Shown: positions 45,103 to 54,243 of the stretch, one piece after another | Numbering within the stretch: the first letter of the stretch is position 1 | Layout: each line of letters starts with the position of its first letter | Assembly (NCBI GenBank): GCA_007859995.1 | Contig: SMSL01000019.1 | Coordinates: forward strand, 1-64,000 | Source: Candidatus Brocadiaceae bacterium S225 | Lineage (GTDB): Bacteria; Planctomycetota; Brocadiia; Brocadiales; Scalinduaceae | Length of the DNA stretch: 64,000 nucleotides | Direction: 5' to 3' | Notes under the pieces: model-generated | Databases searched by the model: none | Seen by the model: only the letters and a program-made list of their open reading frames with translations | Told to the model about the DNA's origin: nothing | Program-made: the position numbers and the translations under genes

Positions 45103-45696
45103 ATGCATAAACGATTTTTTAATAAAACAACAGCCTCCCTCTTTGCGTTCATACTGATTAGTTTCGTTTGTATGCAACTTAATTCTGCATACGCTAATCC
45201 TAAGGTTTTAATGGAAACATCAAAGGGAAATATAACTATTGAATTGTACGAGAAGGAAGCCCCAATTACTGTCCAAAACTTTTTATCATATGTATCTGAT
45301 GGTTTTTACAATAATTTGATTTTCCATAGAGTAATCCCTAATTTTATGATTCAGGGCGGTGGTTTTGATTCTAAAATGAATCAAAAACCTGTAAAGGATC
45401 CCATTAAAAACGAAGCACGTAGAGGAGTAAATAACAAGAGAGGCACACTCGCCATGGCGAGAACAAATGTTATTAATAGTGCCACGGGACAGTTTTTTAT
45501 CAATTTAGTAAATAATGATTTCCTCAACCACAAGGACAACTCGTCAAGCGGTTTTGGTTACGCTGTTTTTGGTGAGGTTATAGATGGTATGGATGTGGTT
45601 GATACCATTGGAAGAACCAGGACACATCGCCACGGTATGTTCGAAAATGTGCCAATTGATGAAATAACTATCAAGAATATGAGTGTAATAGAATAA
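45103..45696 (+). CDS. Exported cyclophilin-type peptidyl-prolyl isomerase
   Basis: 197 residues: signal peptide 1-31 (FAFILISFVCMQLNSAYA), then a full cyclophilin domain. Catalytic-core blocks are FHRVIPNFMIQGG, GTLAMARTNVINSATGQFFI, NDFLNHKD and FGEVIDGMDVVDTIG. Catalyses proline isomerisation during folding of envelope proteins. AGGAGA sits just before the ATG. Single gene facing the cold-shock gene. Confidence 0.95.
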   Translation: MHKRFFNKTTASLFAFILISFVCMQLNSAYANPKVLMETSKGNITIELYEKEAPITVQNFLSYVSDGFYNNLIFHRVIPNFMIQGGGFDSKMNQKPVKDPIKNEARRGVNNKRGTLAMARTNVINSATGQFFINLVNNDFLNHKDNSSSGFGYAVFGEVIDGMDVVDTIGRTRTHRHGMFENVPIDEITIKNMSVIE

Positions 45697-45788
45697 GAGC
45701 TTAACCGGTTTTTATATTCAATCTCGGATTCATTTAACCAATTCATTTAACCCGGGTATAAACCGCCATTATTTCAACATAAAAATCC

Positions 45789-45817
45789 CCCCCGATATCT
45801 TTTTAAGGTATCGGGGG
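45789..45817 (-). terminator. Intrinsic terminator of cold-shock gene
   Basis: CCCCCGATA / TATCGGGGG with a short T-rich loop. On the minus strand the stem is followed by GATTTTTATG, so it ends the csp transcript; on the plus strand there is no T run. Confidence 0.8.
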
Positions 45818-45926
45818 TTACGAGATAAAAGTCATCTCCTAAGCACAGGTAGAAATTCCATATTCCCAATCAACAGCAGTCTATTATCTCTCAAGATTCA
45901 AAATACGTGGGAGCGCGTTAAAAAAT

Positions 45927-46127
45927 CTATACTTTTTTAACTTTTTCAGCTTTGTTGCCTTTATCACCCTGGACAATTTCAAACTCAACGTTGTCGCCTT
46001 CTGCAAGTGTCCTGAAGCCCTCACCCTCAATAGAAGTGTGATGTACAAAGATGTCATCTCCGCCCTCAACAGAAATAAAACCAAATCCTTTTTTGTCATT
46101 AAACCACTTGACTGTACCCGTTGGCAT
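45927..46127 (-). CDS. Cold-shock domain protein
   Basis: 66 residues from [20 protein letters not shown], an ordinary CspA-type length; the start at 46127 is supported by AGAAGGGGG upstream, and an earlier in-frame start would add unrelated residues. RNP motifs KGFGFI and DIFVHHTSI are intact. Binds single-stranded RNA or DNA. A terminator-like hairpin ends only about 30 bases before the ATG and may control expression. Confidence 0.95.
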   Translation of the reverse strand: MPTGTVKWFNDKKGFGFISVEGGDDIFVHHTSIEGEGFRTLAEGDNVEFEIVQGDKGNKAEKVKKV

Positions 46128-46158
46128 ACTGTTAAACCCCCTTCTTCTGCACAAAAAT

Positions 46159-46191
46159 AAAAAAAGCCACAAGGTTGTTCAACTTGTAGCC
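46159..46191 (-). terminator. Terminator-like hairpin upstream of csp
   Basis: On the minus strand: GGCTACAAG-TTGAACAAC-CTTGTGGC followed by TTTTTTTA. The stem has one G-U pair. It lies after aroA and within 40 bases of the cold-shock start, so it could end the aroA transcript or act as an attenuator of csp. Confidence 0.7.
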
Positions 46192-46302
46192 ATAATATTA
46201 TTACAACATACTATATTACAATACAACCTTGCCGTTTAAAGCAGGACTTATAACAAATAATAAATACTAATTCAAGATAAATAATATTAAGCTGATGTCG
46301 TG

Positions 46303-47568
46303 TCAGTGATATAATTTTTCAAGTCTTTCAAAGAAATCAGGAAACGTTTTTTCAACACACTCCGGATTCTTTATCCTTATCCCTTTGGTTCTTAAACCGA
46401 GAATGGCAAAGCTCATTGCCATGCGATGGTCATTGTAGGTTGATATATCCGCAGAATGTGGAGGTGATGGAAAAATTTCAATACCGTCTTCAAACTCTCT
46501 TGTTTCTACTCCGACTTTTTTAAGTTCGTTAACAATAGCCGTAATACGATCGGTCTCTTTGTATCTGAGATTTTTAACATTTCTTATGCGCGTCTTTCCT
46601 TTCGCAAAAGCCGCAACCGGTGCCAGGGTCTGTACAACATCCGGGGTATCATTCATGTCCACGTCTATACCCATTAATTCACCACCCTCAACCTCCAGCC
46701 AATCATGAGACTTCTTCGTCCTGCAGCCCATTTTAGCTAATATATCAACAAATCCTGCGTCACCCTGCAATGAGCTATCTCCCAGACCCTCAACCCTGAC
46801 CTTACCCCCGGTAATCGCAGCGGCAGCGAAGAAATAGGAAGCGCCTGATGCGTCCGGCTCCACCATATATTCACAACTTTTATACTCCTGACCTGACTTA
46901 ACAGAAAATTCTTTATACGAATCCCTTTCTACATCAACACCAAACCTGTTCATAACATCTATAGTCATATCAACGTAATTCTTTGAAGCGAGGTCATCAA
47001 TCACAACTATTCGGACATCACTGTTTGCATAGGGTGCTGTTAAAAGGATAGCACTGATGTACTGGCTACTGATATTACCCGGAATCTTAACTGTTCCCCC
47101 CCTTAAGCCACTGGCATTTATCAATACCGGCGGGCAACCTGTGCCCTCCCTTGATACTACATCCGCACCGAGCTGATTTAAAGCATCAAGCAACTGTTGT
47201 ATGGGCCGTTGTCTCATTCGTTCAACACCGTCTATCTCATATTGCCCGTTACCAAGTGTCAAGGCGGCTGTCATAAAACGCACGACGGTTCCCGCATTAC
47301 ATGCAAATAAACTTGCCTTGTCTACCGGTATCTTCCCCTCACACCCTTTTATTATTAATCTGTTTTCTTCAGTTATTACGTTTACCTGTATGCCAAGTTC
47401 ACCCAGGCAGGAAATCATAACCCTGGTATCTTCGCTTAACAAGGCATTCTTTACAACCGATTCTCCATCAGCAAGTAACGCAGTTATTAGTGCTCGGTTC
47501 GTATAGCTCTTCGAGCCTGGAATCCTGACAGTTGCATTTATCTTATCAACAGGTTTAATCTCTATCAT
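46303..47568 (-). CDS. aroA: EPSP synthase
   Basis: 421 residues, normal AroA length. Starts MIEIKPVDKINATVRIPGSK with the PEP/S3P-binding PGSKSYTNRALI block (17-28), and contains GNAGTVVRFMTA-like CNAGTVVRFMTAALTLG, SSQYISAILL, VEPDASGASYFFAAA, DVVQTLAPVAAFAKG and YNDHRMAMSFAILGL. Joins shikimate 3-phosphate and PEP in aromatic amino acid synthesis. Cys-Asn replaces Gly-Asn in the NAGT motif, a minor oddity. Single gene. Confidence 0.95.
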   Translation of the reverse strand: MIEIKPVDKINATVRIPGSKSYTNRALITALLADGESVVKNALLSEDTRVMISCLGELGIQVNVITEENRLIIKGCEGKIPVDKASLFACNAGTVVRFMTAALTLGNGQYEIDGVERMRQRPIQQLLDALNQLGADVVSREGTGCPPVLINASGLRGGTVKIPGNISSQYISAILLTAPYANSDVRIVVIDDLASKNYVDMTIDVMNRFGVDVERDSYKEFSVKSGQEYKSCEYMVEPDASGASYFFAAAAITGGKVRVEGLGDSSLQGDAGFVDILAKMGCRTKKSHDWLEVEGGELMGIDVDMNDTPDVVQTLAPVAAFAKGKTRIRNVKNLRYKETDRITAIVNELKKVGVETREFEDGIEIFPSPPHSADISTYNDHRMAMSFAILGLRTKGIRIKNPECVEKTFPDFFERLEKLYH

Positions 47569-47992
47569 AGCTTTATAATCCTTTCAAAAGGGGGATTATA
47601 GACTGACATCCGCCTTTCATCAAGGAGAAATACATTTGTCACTAAGGCACTAAAGTCAAGAAACGAAATAAAAAGACTTCACCGAAGAGACACAAAGGGA
47701 TGGTAGAGGGTAGAGGTAGAAAATGAGATTCAGCACAGGAAAGCAGGAACGGTAGGAATATAACAGATAACACAGAAAAAACAATTGGCAGTTGGCATCC
47801 ATGTCTTTCCGTGGTGAATCTTCATTTATTTTTTTATCCTTCGTGCCTTGGTGCCTTGGTGCCTTGGTGCCTTAGTGGCAATACCCCTGAAACAAAAAGT
47901 ATTGACAAAAAAATTGATTTATGAGACAAATAGGGTGTTTGGAATTTTGAATATTTATGATTAGTTTTATAAAGACAGATAGGAGTGGTTTT
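47569..47992. other. Intergenic region with tandem repeat
   Basis: About 420 bases between the divergent aroA and hemC. An 8-bp tandem repeat GTGCCTTG, four copies at 47843-47874 (last one with one change), lies about 120 bases before hemC. Surrounding words such as GTGAATCTTC and CACAAAGGG recall dispersed, decayed intergenic repeats. Confidence 0.6.
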
Positions 47993-48949
47993 TTGGAAAA
48001 CAGAAATAAAATTGTTATTGGCTCCAGAGGAAGCAAATTGGCTTTAATCCAGGCTAATTGGGTAAAATCGGAACTGGAAAAAGCTAATAAAGAGATCGAA
48101 TTCACTATAGAAATAATCAAGACAACTGGCGACAATATAACTGATGTGCCTCTATCAAAAATCGGAAGTATAGGATTGTTCACAAAGGAGCTGGAAGACG
48201 CGCTTCTTGATAAGAAAGTTGACTTAGTTGTCCACAGCGCAAAAGACATGGCCACAGATATCCCGGACGGTCTTGAAATAGGTGCGGTAACAAAACGTGA
48301 AGACCCGCGCGACGCACTGATCAGCAAAGGCGATATATCGTTGAAAGATCTCCCTCAAAATGCGAAGCTTGGCACAAGCAGCCTGAGGCGAAAATCACAA
48401 GCCCTTGCCTGCAGACCGGATCTTGAAATAGTTGATTTGAGAGGAAACCTTGATACCAGATTAAATAAACTAGAAACAGGCGATCTTGACGCAATTCTTG
48501 TAGCTATGGCCGGTCTGACAAGACTTGGCTGTGCTGACAAAGCAAGTGAGGTAATACCGTATGACATAATGCTTCCCGCTGTTGGACAGGGAGCGTTGTG
48601 TATAGAAGTCAGGGAAAATGATGAACAGGTCAATAAAATAATTCAAATCTTACAACACTTTGATACCAGGTTTGCAGTAATGGCTGAAAGGACTCTTCTG
48701 AAAAGGCTACAGGGAGGATGTCAAATACCGATAGGTGCTCATGCAGAAATCATATTCCCGGTCAATCTGAAGATGGAAGCAGTTGTATGTTCACTCGATG
48801 GAACCACCGTCATCAGAGATTCAGTTGAGGGCAAAGTAGATGATTTTAGTACTATGGGAATCGAACTTGCAGAAAAGCTGCTCGGAAGGGGTGGGCGTCA
48901 GATACTGGAGGAGATAAGGACAAAACTTGCCGGAGAGCAAGTTAACTAA
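47993..48949 (+). CDS. hemC: Porphobilinogen deaminase
   Basis: About 318 residues from a TTG with AGGAG 7 bases upstream; an in-frame ATG at 47957 lacks a ribosome binding site. Diagnostic blocks: KIVIGSRGSKLALIQA, TTGDNITDVPLSKIG, VHSAKDMATDIP, GTSSLRRKSQALA, VDLRGNLDTRLNKL and LQGGCQIPIGA, whose Cys holds the dipyrromethane cofactor. Polymerises four porphobilinogens to hydroxymethylbilane in tetrapyrrole synthesis. Single gene. Confidence 0.95.
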   Translation: MENRNKIVIGSRGSKLALIQANWVKSELEKANKEIEFTIEIIKTTGDNITDVPLSKIGSIGLFTKELEDALLDKKVDLVVHSAKDMATDIPDGLEIGAVTKREDPRDALISKGDISLKDLPQNAKLGTSSLRRKSQALACRPDLEIVDLRGNLDTRLNKLETGDLDAILVAMAGLTRLGCADKASEVIPYDIMLPAVGQGALCIEVRENDEQVNKIIQILQHFDTRFAVMAERTLLKRLQGGCQIPIGAHAEIIFPVNLKMEAVVCSLDGTTVIRDSVEGKVDDFSTMGIELAEKLLGRGGRQILEEIRTKLAGEQVN

Positions 48950-48989
48950 ACTTCTCGCAGACACGAAGCCCGAAAAAAAATTATCAGGA

Positions 48990-49028
48990 GATACATAATG
49001 TACAAGCATCGCTTGTTCATTATGTATC
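48990..49028 (+). terminator. Intrinsic terminator of hemC
   Basis: GATACATAATG pairs with CATTATGTATC, with a further ACAAGC/GCTTGT stem and a 3-base loop, followed by CCCCATTTTTCTTC. A long near-perfect stem, 40 bases after the hemC stop. Confidence 0.85.
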
Positions 49029-49119
49029 CCCATTTTTCTTCAACTGTTTACAAAGTAATTTCTAAAATAACATTTCTTTTGCATTGCTTCTTTTCTCTAC
49101 GAGTATCCACCACAAACAA

Positions 49120-49569
49120 TCAGATTTCAATCATCATCGGAACTTCTCCACAGTCAGGAAATTTATAGCACTTTATACATTCTGACCATATTTTATGAGG
49201 AAGAAGATCCTTGTCAATTCGTTTAAAACCCATATGTTCAAAGAAATCAGGGATATACGTTAGAACAAACAACCTGTTAATGCCGAGCGCTCTCCCCTCT
49301 TCAAAGCATTTTTGAATCAACTCTTTACCAATTCCTTTTTTTTGGAAGTTTTCATCAACTGCAACTGATTTGACCTCTGCCAGATCCTTCCAGAATACAT
49401 GTAACGCCGCACACCCTTTTATACTTTCATCCTCTACATAAACGTAGTAATCGCGGATTTTTTCATATAACTCACTCAAAGACCTTGGCAACATCAGATC
49501 TTTTTTGGCGAATTGATTTATCAGCCTGTTCATCTCTTCCACGTCGTCTACGTGTGCATTTCTTAGCAT
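49120..49569 (-). CDS. GNAT N-acetyltransferase (ArgA-like)
   Basis: 149 residues. The GNAT acetyl-CoA motif is KSVAVDENFQKKGIGKELI (about 67-85, Q/RxxGxG/A), and the C-terminal half LFVLTYIPDFFEHMGFKRI and KIWSECIKCYKFPDC matches short N-acetylglutamate-synthase-like enzymes. The terminal Cys pair is typical of that subgroup. It may make N-acetylglutamate for arginine synthesis; no arg genes are adjacent. Confidence 0.85.
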   Translation of the reverse strand: MLRNAHVDDVEEMNRLINQFAKKDLMLPRSLSELYEKIRDYYVYVEDESIKGCAALHVFWKDLAEVKSVAVDENFQKKGIGKELIQKCFEEGRALGINRLFVLTYIPDFFEHMGFKRIDKDLLPHKIWSECIKCYKFPDCGEVPMMIEI

Positions 49570-49787
49570 TATCTACAAACCTCTACATTTACTCATAAAA
49601 AAGGTAACTCTTAATCTCATTTTAAGTTTGCATCTTAATATTTTGTTTAAAAATTATCAAATTATTTATATATTAAGTGATTCTAATCCGAACGAATCGG
49701 AAGTACAATATTGAGAGATCCAGAAATCCATAAAATCTTAAATTCTTAAATTCTTAAATTTTCAAAAATAAAAGTCTAACCACTACG

Positions 49788-51113
49788 ATGACCAATCCAA
49801 TTACAATGCTTGCAAAACTGATATTACACCCTCTCATTCAAGCTATAATTATTGCCTTGCTGATAACATCTGCCGTGACTTTTGCTTTTCCGGCATACTC
49901 TCAAGAGATGTCATTAACTGAACTGCAAACGAAGGCTCTTCTGCTTAATAAACGGGGACAATATTCGGAAGCGGTCAAAGTCGCCGAAAAAGCATTAAAG
50001 GCGACAGAAGATGAATTTGGATATGATCATCCCAAGACTGCAGCTTCCATTAGTATTTTGGGGTTGCTCTATTTTTCACATGGCGAATACTCAAATGCCG
50101 AGCCTCTCTACATGCAGGCGCTTAAAATTAATGAACAAGCTTTAGGAATAGACCATCCTGATGTCGCAACTGATCTTGATAATCTGGCTTTGCTTTATCA
50201 AGCCCAGGGTAGATATTCTGAAAGCATTCCCCTTTACAAGCGTGCACTGGAGATTAAGGAAAAAGCATTTGGTACTAACCACCTTACCGCTGTTAAAACC
50301 ATGAACAACCTGGCTGCACTCTATTACTCACAAGGTATGTATAAGGAAGCAGAACCACTTTTAGAACAGGTACTGGCTATAAGAGAAAAAAATCCGGATA
50401 CAGACCATGACAAAATGACAACATCCCTGAATATTCTCGCATTGGTTTATCAGGCTCAAGGTAAATATGCCGAAGTAGAACCGCTCTTAAAGAAAGCGCT
50501 GGCATTAAGCGAAAAGGCGTATGGTCAATACAATCCCTCATATGCCACTTCCCTGAATAACCTCGCAGGGTTATACAAACTACAGCGTAAATACTCCATA
50601 TCAGAACAACTTTACAAACACGCACTGGAAATAAGAGAAAAGGTCCTCGGGCTGAACCATCCGGATGTAGCCACATCCCTGAGTAATCTGGCGACACTCT
50701 ACTACACTCAGGGTAAATATGCGATGGCTGAACAGCTCTATAAACGGGCTCTCGCAATTCTGGAAAAAACCCTGGAACCAGGCCATCAGGATATAGCAAC
50801 ATTACTGAACAATCTGGTGACACTTTACGCTGCTCAAGGAAGACACTCTATGGCAAAGCACTATCATGCGCGCTTACAGTCAACCTGGGATAGCGCTCTG
50901 AAATCAAAATCAGGCACCATGCCAGACAAGCGTAAAACAGTGCAAACAGGAAATACATGGAAAGGACACGTATACTCTTCAAAATTCGCACGCGATTTCC
51001 ACCGGCCTGATTGTGTGGATTTAAAAAGCAGTCCTGATGATATAATCGATTTTCAATCCAGAGAACACGCAATAAGAGACGGAGCAATACCATGTTCTGT
51101 ATGCAAGCCTTGA
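49788..51113 (+). CDS. Exported TPR-repeat protein with Cys C-terminal domain
   Basis: 441 residues. A hydrophobic N-terminus (about 15-36) ending AYSQEM looks like a signal peptide or anchor. Seven 42-residue kinesin-light-chain-type TPRs fill about 66-360 (repeat core: DHPDVATDLDNLALLYQAQG). The last ~45 residues, HRPDCVDLKSSP then IPCSVCKP, resemble Ada-type or nuclease-tail metal-binding cysteines. Probably a periplasmic scaffold; partner unknown. Confidence 0.85.
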   Translation: MTNPITMLAKLILHPLIQAIIIALLITSAVTFAFPAYSQEMSLTELQTKALLLNKRGQYSEAVKVAEKALKATEDEFGYDHPKTAASISILGLLYFSHGEYSNAEPLYMQALKINEQALGIDHPDVATDLDNLALLYQAQGRYSESIPLYKRALEIKEKAFGTNHLTAVKTMNNLAALYYSQGMYKEAEPLLEQVLAIREKNPDTDHDKMTTSLNILALVYQAQGKYAEVEPLLKKALALSEKAYGQYNPSYATSLNNLAGLYKLQRKYSISEQLYKHALEIREKVLGLNHPDVATSLSNLATLYYTQGKYAMAEQLYKRALAILEKTLEPGHQDIATLLNNLVTLYAAQGRHSMAKHYHARLQSTWDSALKSKSGTMPDKRKTVQTGNTWKGHVYSSKFARDFHRPDCVDLKSSPDDIIDFQSREHAIRDGAIPCSVCKP

Positions 51114-51347
51114 TGATAGCTCATAATTATAATCTACACATCACACATGCAGAAACTTGATTTATTCAATAAATAGTAATTTGTGCACCCTGAAAGCATA
51201 TACAAAAAATACTATATAAATGGCTTTACCTCTTGCATCAGAATACATTTAATCCATCATTATCCCATTGCTCTGTTGCATCAACATCATATTTATTTTA
51301 AAATGCAATCCTTTATTAATTTCATAAATTAAGAATCGGATCAGATA

Positions 51348-52325
51348 ATGTTAAAACTAGGAAATATAAGCCTTGATGTACCATTTTATCAGGCACCATT
51401 AAGCGGCTACACAGACAGGGCGATGCGGGTTCTGGCCCATAAGTATGGCGCACCGCTAACGTATACAGGCGTCATACTCGCAAAAATCGCCCTACACAAA
51501 AAAGCCTTCAACAGACTCTATTTTCAACCCACGGTTGATGAGGGCCTGGTCGGCGCGCAGATACTCGGCGAAGACCCGGACATTATGGCAAAAGCTGCCG
51601 CTGCATTTGTGAACGTCGGGTTTGGCCTGATCGACCTTAATTTTGCCTGCCCGGCCCCAAAAGTGCTCAGACGTCACAGTGGCGGATATCTGCTAAAAGA
51701 ACCTGAAACTGCAATTAAGATCATTCGGTCCGTAAGAAATTCGGTTTCATGCCCTGTCACTATCAAACTTCGGGCAGGGTTTGACAAGAGTCAGGAATCA
51801 ATGGATAAGTTCTGGCAGATATGCCAGGGAGCCGTTGCGGAAGGGATTGATGCATTAATCGTCCACGGCAGGTCCGTCAAAGAACTTTATCGCGACAAGG
51901 GTGACTGGGAGATAATATCAGAAGTAAAACATCGGTTCCCCCAGGCAACGATCATTGGAAGCGGAGACCTAATGGATGCGGAAACTATTGTCAAAAGGAT
52001 AAAGACCTGTGGACTTGATGGAGTGATTATCGCAAGAGGCGCCATCGGTAACCCCTGGATATTCAATGAAACCCGTGCGTTGTGGGACGGCAGGCCAAAA
52101 CCTGAAAGACCGGATTTGACAGAACAGGGAGAAGTCTTCCTGACGCACTATGAGATGATCGCGGAAACACGTTCGATGTTAAAGAGCATACGATATTTCC
52201 GTAAATTTTCAGTCGGATACTGCAGGCATCATCCACAGCGCAAAATGATACAGGCAGATCTGATAGCAGCAAGAAGCAGGGACGATCTATACACCGCCGT
52301 CAAAAAATGGTTCGGGGTGGGGTAG
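51348..52325 (+). CDS. tRNA-dihydrouridine synthase
   Basis: 325 residues, Dus family TIM barrel with FMN. Blocks: PFYQAPLSGYTDRAMR at the N-terminus, GAQILGEDP, LIDLNFACPAPKVLRRHSGG with the active-site Cys, VTIKLRAGFD, LIVHGRS and GVIIARGAIGNPWIF. The C-terminal helical domain is short (about 60 residues). Reduces specific uridines of tRNA. Single gene; subtype (DusA/B/C) not assignable. Confidence 0.9.
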   Translation: MLKLGNISLDVPFYQAPLSGYTDRAMRVLAHKYGAPLTYTGVILAKIALHKKAFNRLYFQPTVDEGLVGAQILGEDPDIMAKAAAAFVNVGFGLIDLNFACPAPKVLRRHSGGYLLKEPETAIKIIRSVRNSVSCPVTIKLRAGFDKSQESMDKFWQICQGAVAEGIDALIVHGRSVKELYRDKGDWEIISEVKHRFPQATIIGSGDLMDAETIVKRIKTCGLDGVIIARGAIGNPWIFNETRALWDGRPKPERPDLTEQGEVFLTHYEMIAETRSMLKSIRYFRKFSVGYCRHHPQRKMIQADLIAARSRDDLYTAVKKWFGVG

Positions 52326-52471
52326 AAATACAAGTGACTAAAGTTAAAAGTGAGCTGAAGTTTGAAGTTAGTGACTATAATGAGCCCAGGTTATGTCTGG
52401 TATGTAAACCCGCCCTGCAAAGATTATTTCGCGGACCCTTAGTGTCAATCTGCGAAATTCGTGTCTAACTC

Positions 52472-53839
52472 TTACCCGACGTTATTATATTCCCTTACCC
52501 GGAAACGAACTCCCAGATCTTCAGCTATCTTCCTGCACGCTCCAACGTCAATTCCGGGCATGCCTACGATGGAAATCATTACGTCAGGTATAAAGTCTCG
52601 TGCTTTCTTAATAAATGATATCAGGGCCGGATATGCCCGGCAGTCATATTCTGAATGGCACAGCTTCTGATACTCTTCCTCTATATTGGTATTCAGGCTG
52701 ATACAAATAGTGTCTATCAAACCCTCCAGCTCCTCACAAATAGATCTTCCATTAATCAGATCTCCCAGGCCATTTGTGTCCAGTCTTACTTTGGAACCCC
52801 TCTCCTTCAAATATCCGGCAATCTCCTTTAGTACATCCAGGCGCTCCGTGGACTCACCAAAACCGCAGAATACCACTTCATCATAACCTGACGGATCGCC
52901 AATTGCATCTTTCAACTCTTCAACCGTTGGCTCATTATCAGTCCCAAGATAGTGTCCCTTTACGTAAGGAGCGGTTTCCCTCGAACAGAAGACACATTTA
53001 TTAGGACAACGGCTGGTTATATTCAGATAGAGGGAGTTTCTTATAACATACGCAATCTCAGGTTTCAGATCACTTTGTGCAAGACCAAACAGATTCTTTG
53101 CGCTGAGAGAAGTAATTCTCTCAATATCTTCAACCGTTAATTTGTATAATTCCGCGATGACCGGAATGGTGTATTGTAGATAAGAAGGTTCGTTTCGCTT
53201 GCCTCTTTTAGGCTGTGGCGCCAGAAATGGACAATCTGTTTCCAGAAGCAATTTTTCGACAGGAACAGCTTTTAATGCTTCTCTTAAATTTTCAGCTTTC
53301 GGAAAAGTTACCGGCCCGGCAAAAGAGATATGAAATCCAAGTTCCAGAAACTCCTTTGCGTCATCTCTGCTACCGGCAAAGCAATGGATGACACCATTTA
53401 CCCTGCCGCTATATTTACAGAGAATTTCCAGACAGTCACTACTGGCTTCTCTGTTATGAATTATAACCGGCAGGTTATGCTTCTGCGCTAATTCCATATG
53501 TTGATGGAACAAACGCTTCTGGTCTTCCTTCTTACTACGATCACGGTAGTAGTCAAGTCCTGTCTCTCCAATAGCAACGACTTTGTCCTGTCCGGCCAAT
53601 TCTTCCAGCCGTGCCCAGTCATCGGCGGAAACATTAGACGCAGCATTCGGATGTATGCCTACGCTCGCATAGATCTGACCATATTTTTTTGCCAGTTCAA
53701 GCGATTTTACACTTGTGCCAACACTTGTCCCTACATTGATAATGTATTCAACACCAACTTCTCCCGCGCGTTTTATTACATCATCAATATCGTCTTTGAA
53801 ATCCGGAAAATCAAGATGTGCGTGTGTGTCAATTATCAT
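52472..53839 (-). CDS. TatD nuclease fused to a radical SAM domain
   Basis: 455 residues. Residues 1-255 are a TatD-family metal hydrolase (IDTHAHLDFPDF, VGIHPNAA, AIGETGLDYYRD, PVIIHNREA, VIHCFAGS, LETDCPFLAP). Residues about 265-455 are a radical SAM domain (LNITSRCPNKCVFCSRE with Cx3Cx2C, FCGFGES, RLDTNGLG). A TatD-associated radical SAM protein is known as a separate gene; here the two are one protein. Last gene of the ffh-rpsP-trmD-rplS-yraN line, 12 bases after yraN. Confidence 0.92.
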   Translation of the reverse strand: MIIDTHAHLDFPDFKDDIDDVIKRAGEVGVEYIINVGTSVGTSVKSLELAKKYGQIYASVGIHPNAASNVSADDWARLEELAGQDKVVAIGETGLDYYRDRSKKEDQKRLFHQHMELAQKHNLPVIIHNREASSDCLEILCKYSGRVNGVIHCFAGSRDDAKEFLELGFHISFAGPVTFPKAENLREALKAVPVEKLLLETDCPFLAPQPKRGKRNEPSYLQYTIPVIAELYKLTVEDIERITSLSAKNLFGLAQSDLKPEIAYVIRNSLYLNITSRCPNKCVFCSRETAPYVKGHYLGTDNEPTVEELKDAIGDPSGYDEVVFCGFGESTERLDVLKEIAGYLKERGSKVRLDTNGLGDLINGRSICEELEGLIDTICISLNTNIEEEYQKLCHSEYDCRAYPALISFIKKARDFIPDVMISIVGMPGIDVGACRKIAEDLGVRFRVREYNNVG

Positions 53840-53850
53840 ATCTTTTGAGT

Positions 53851-54243
53851 TCAGTCAAGAACTCCATCAGCCGTAAACGCACTTTCGATAAATTCGATAG
53901 CCGGTTTGTTATCGTTTTCTTTGAACAAAATAGAAACAACATCAAAACGACAATCTATCTCTTCGATATGATTTATCACCAGGTAATTTAATGCGGTACG
54001 AATTATCCTTTTTCTCTTCTCTTTCGTTACTGCCAGTTCCGGAGGGCCATAATTCTCTGACTGGCGAGTCTTTACCTCGACGAAACTAATAGTGCCCTTG
54101 TCATACGCTACAATATCAATTTCTCCGTATTTGCTGACATAATTACGCTTCAGTATCTTATACCCTCTTTTTTTCAAGAGCTTTCCTGCCAGGGCTTCGC
54201 CCTTTTTGCAAAGTTCGTCAGGATTAAGCTTATGATTTTTCAT
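53851..54243 (-). CDS. yraN: YraN/UPF0102 family protein
   Basis: About 130 residues from MKNHKLNPDELCKKGE; AAGAAGG lies just before this ATG, while an earlier in-frame start would read through the rplS tail as an Arg-rich artefact. Endonuclease-like core: GEALAGKLLKKRGYKIL, YGEIDIVAYDKGTISFVEVKTRQ, DVVSILF. Restriction-endonuclease-like fold of unknown function. Overlaps rplS by 14 bases. Confidence 0.9.
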   Translation of the reverse strand: MKNHKLNPDELCKKGEALAGKLLKKRGYKILKRNYVSKYGEIDIVAYDKGTISFVEVKTRQSENYGPPELAVTKEKRKRIIRTALNYLVINHIEEIDCRFDVVSILFKENDNKPAIEFIESAFTADGVLD

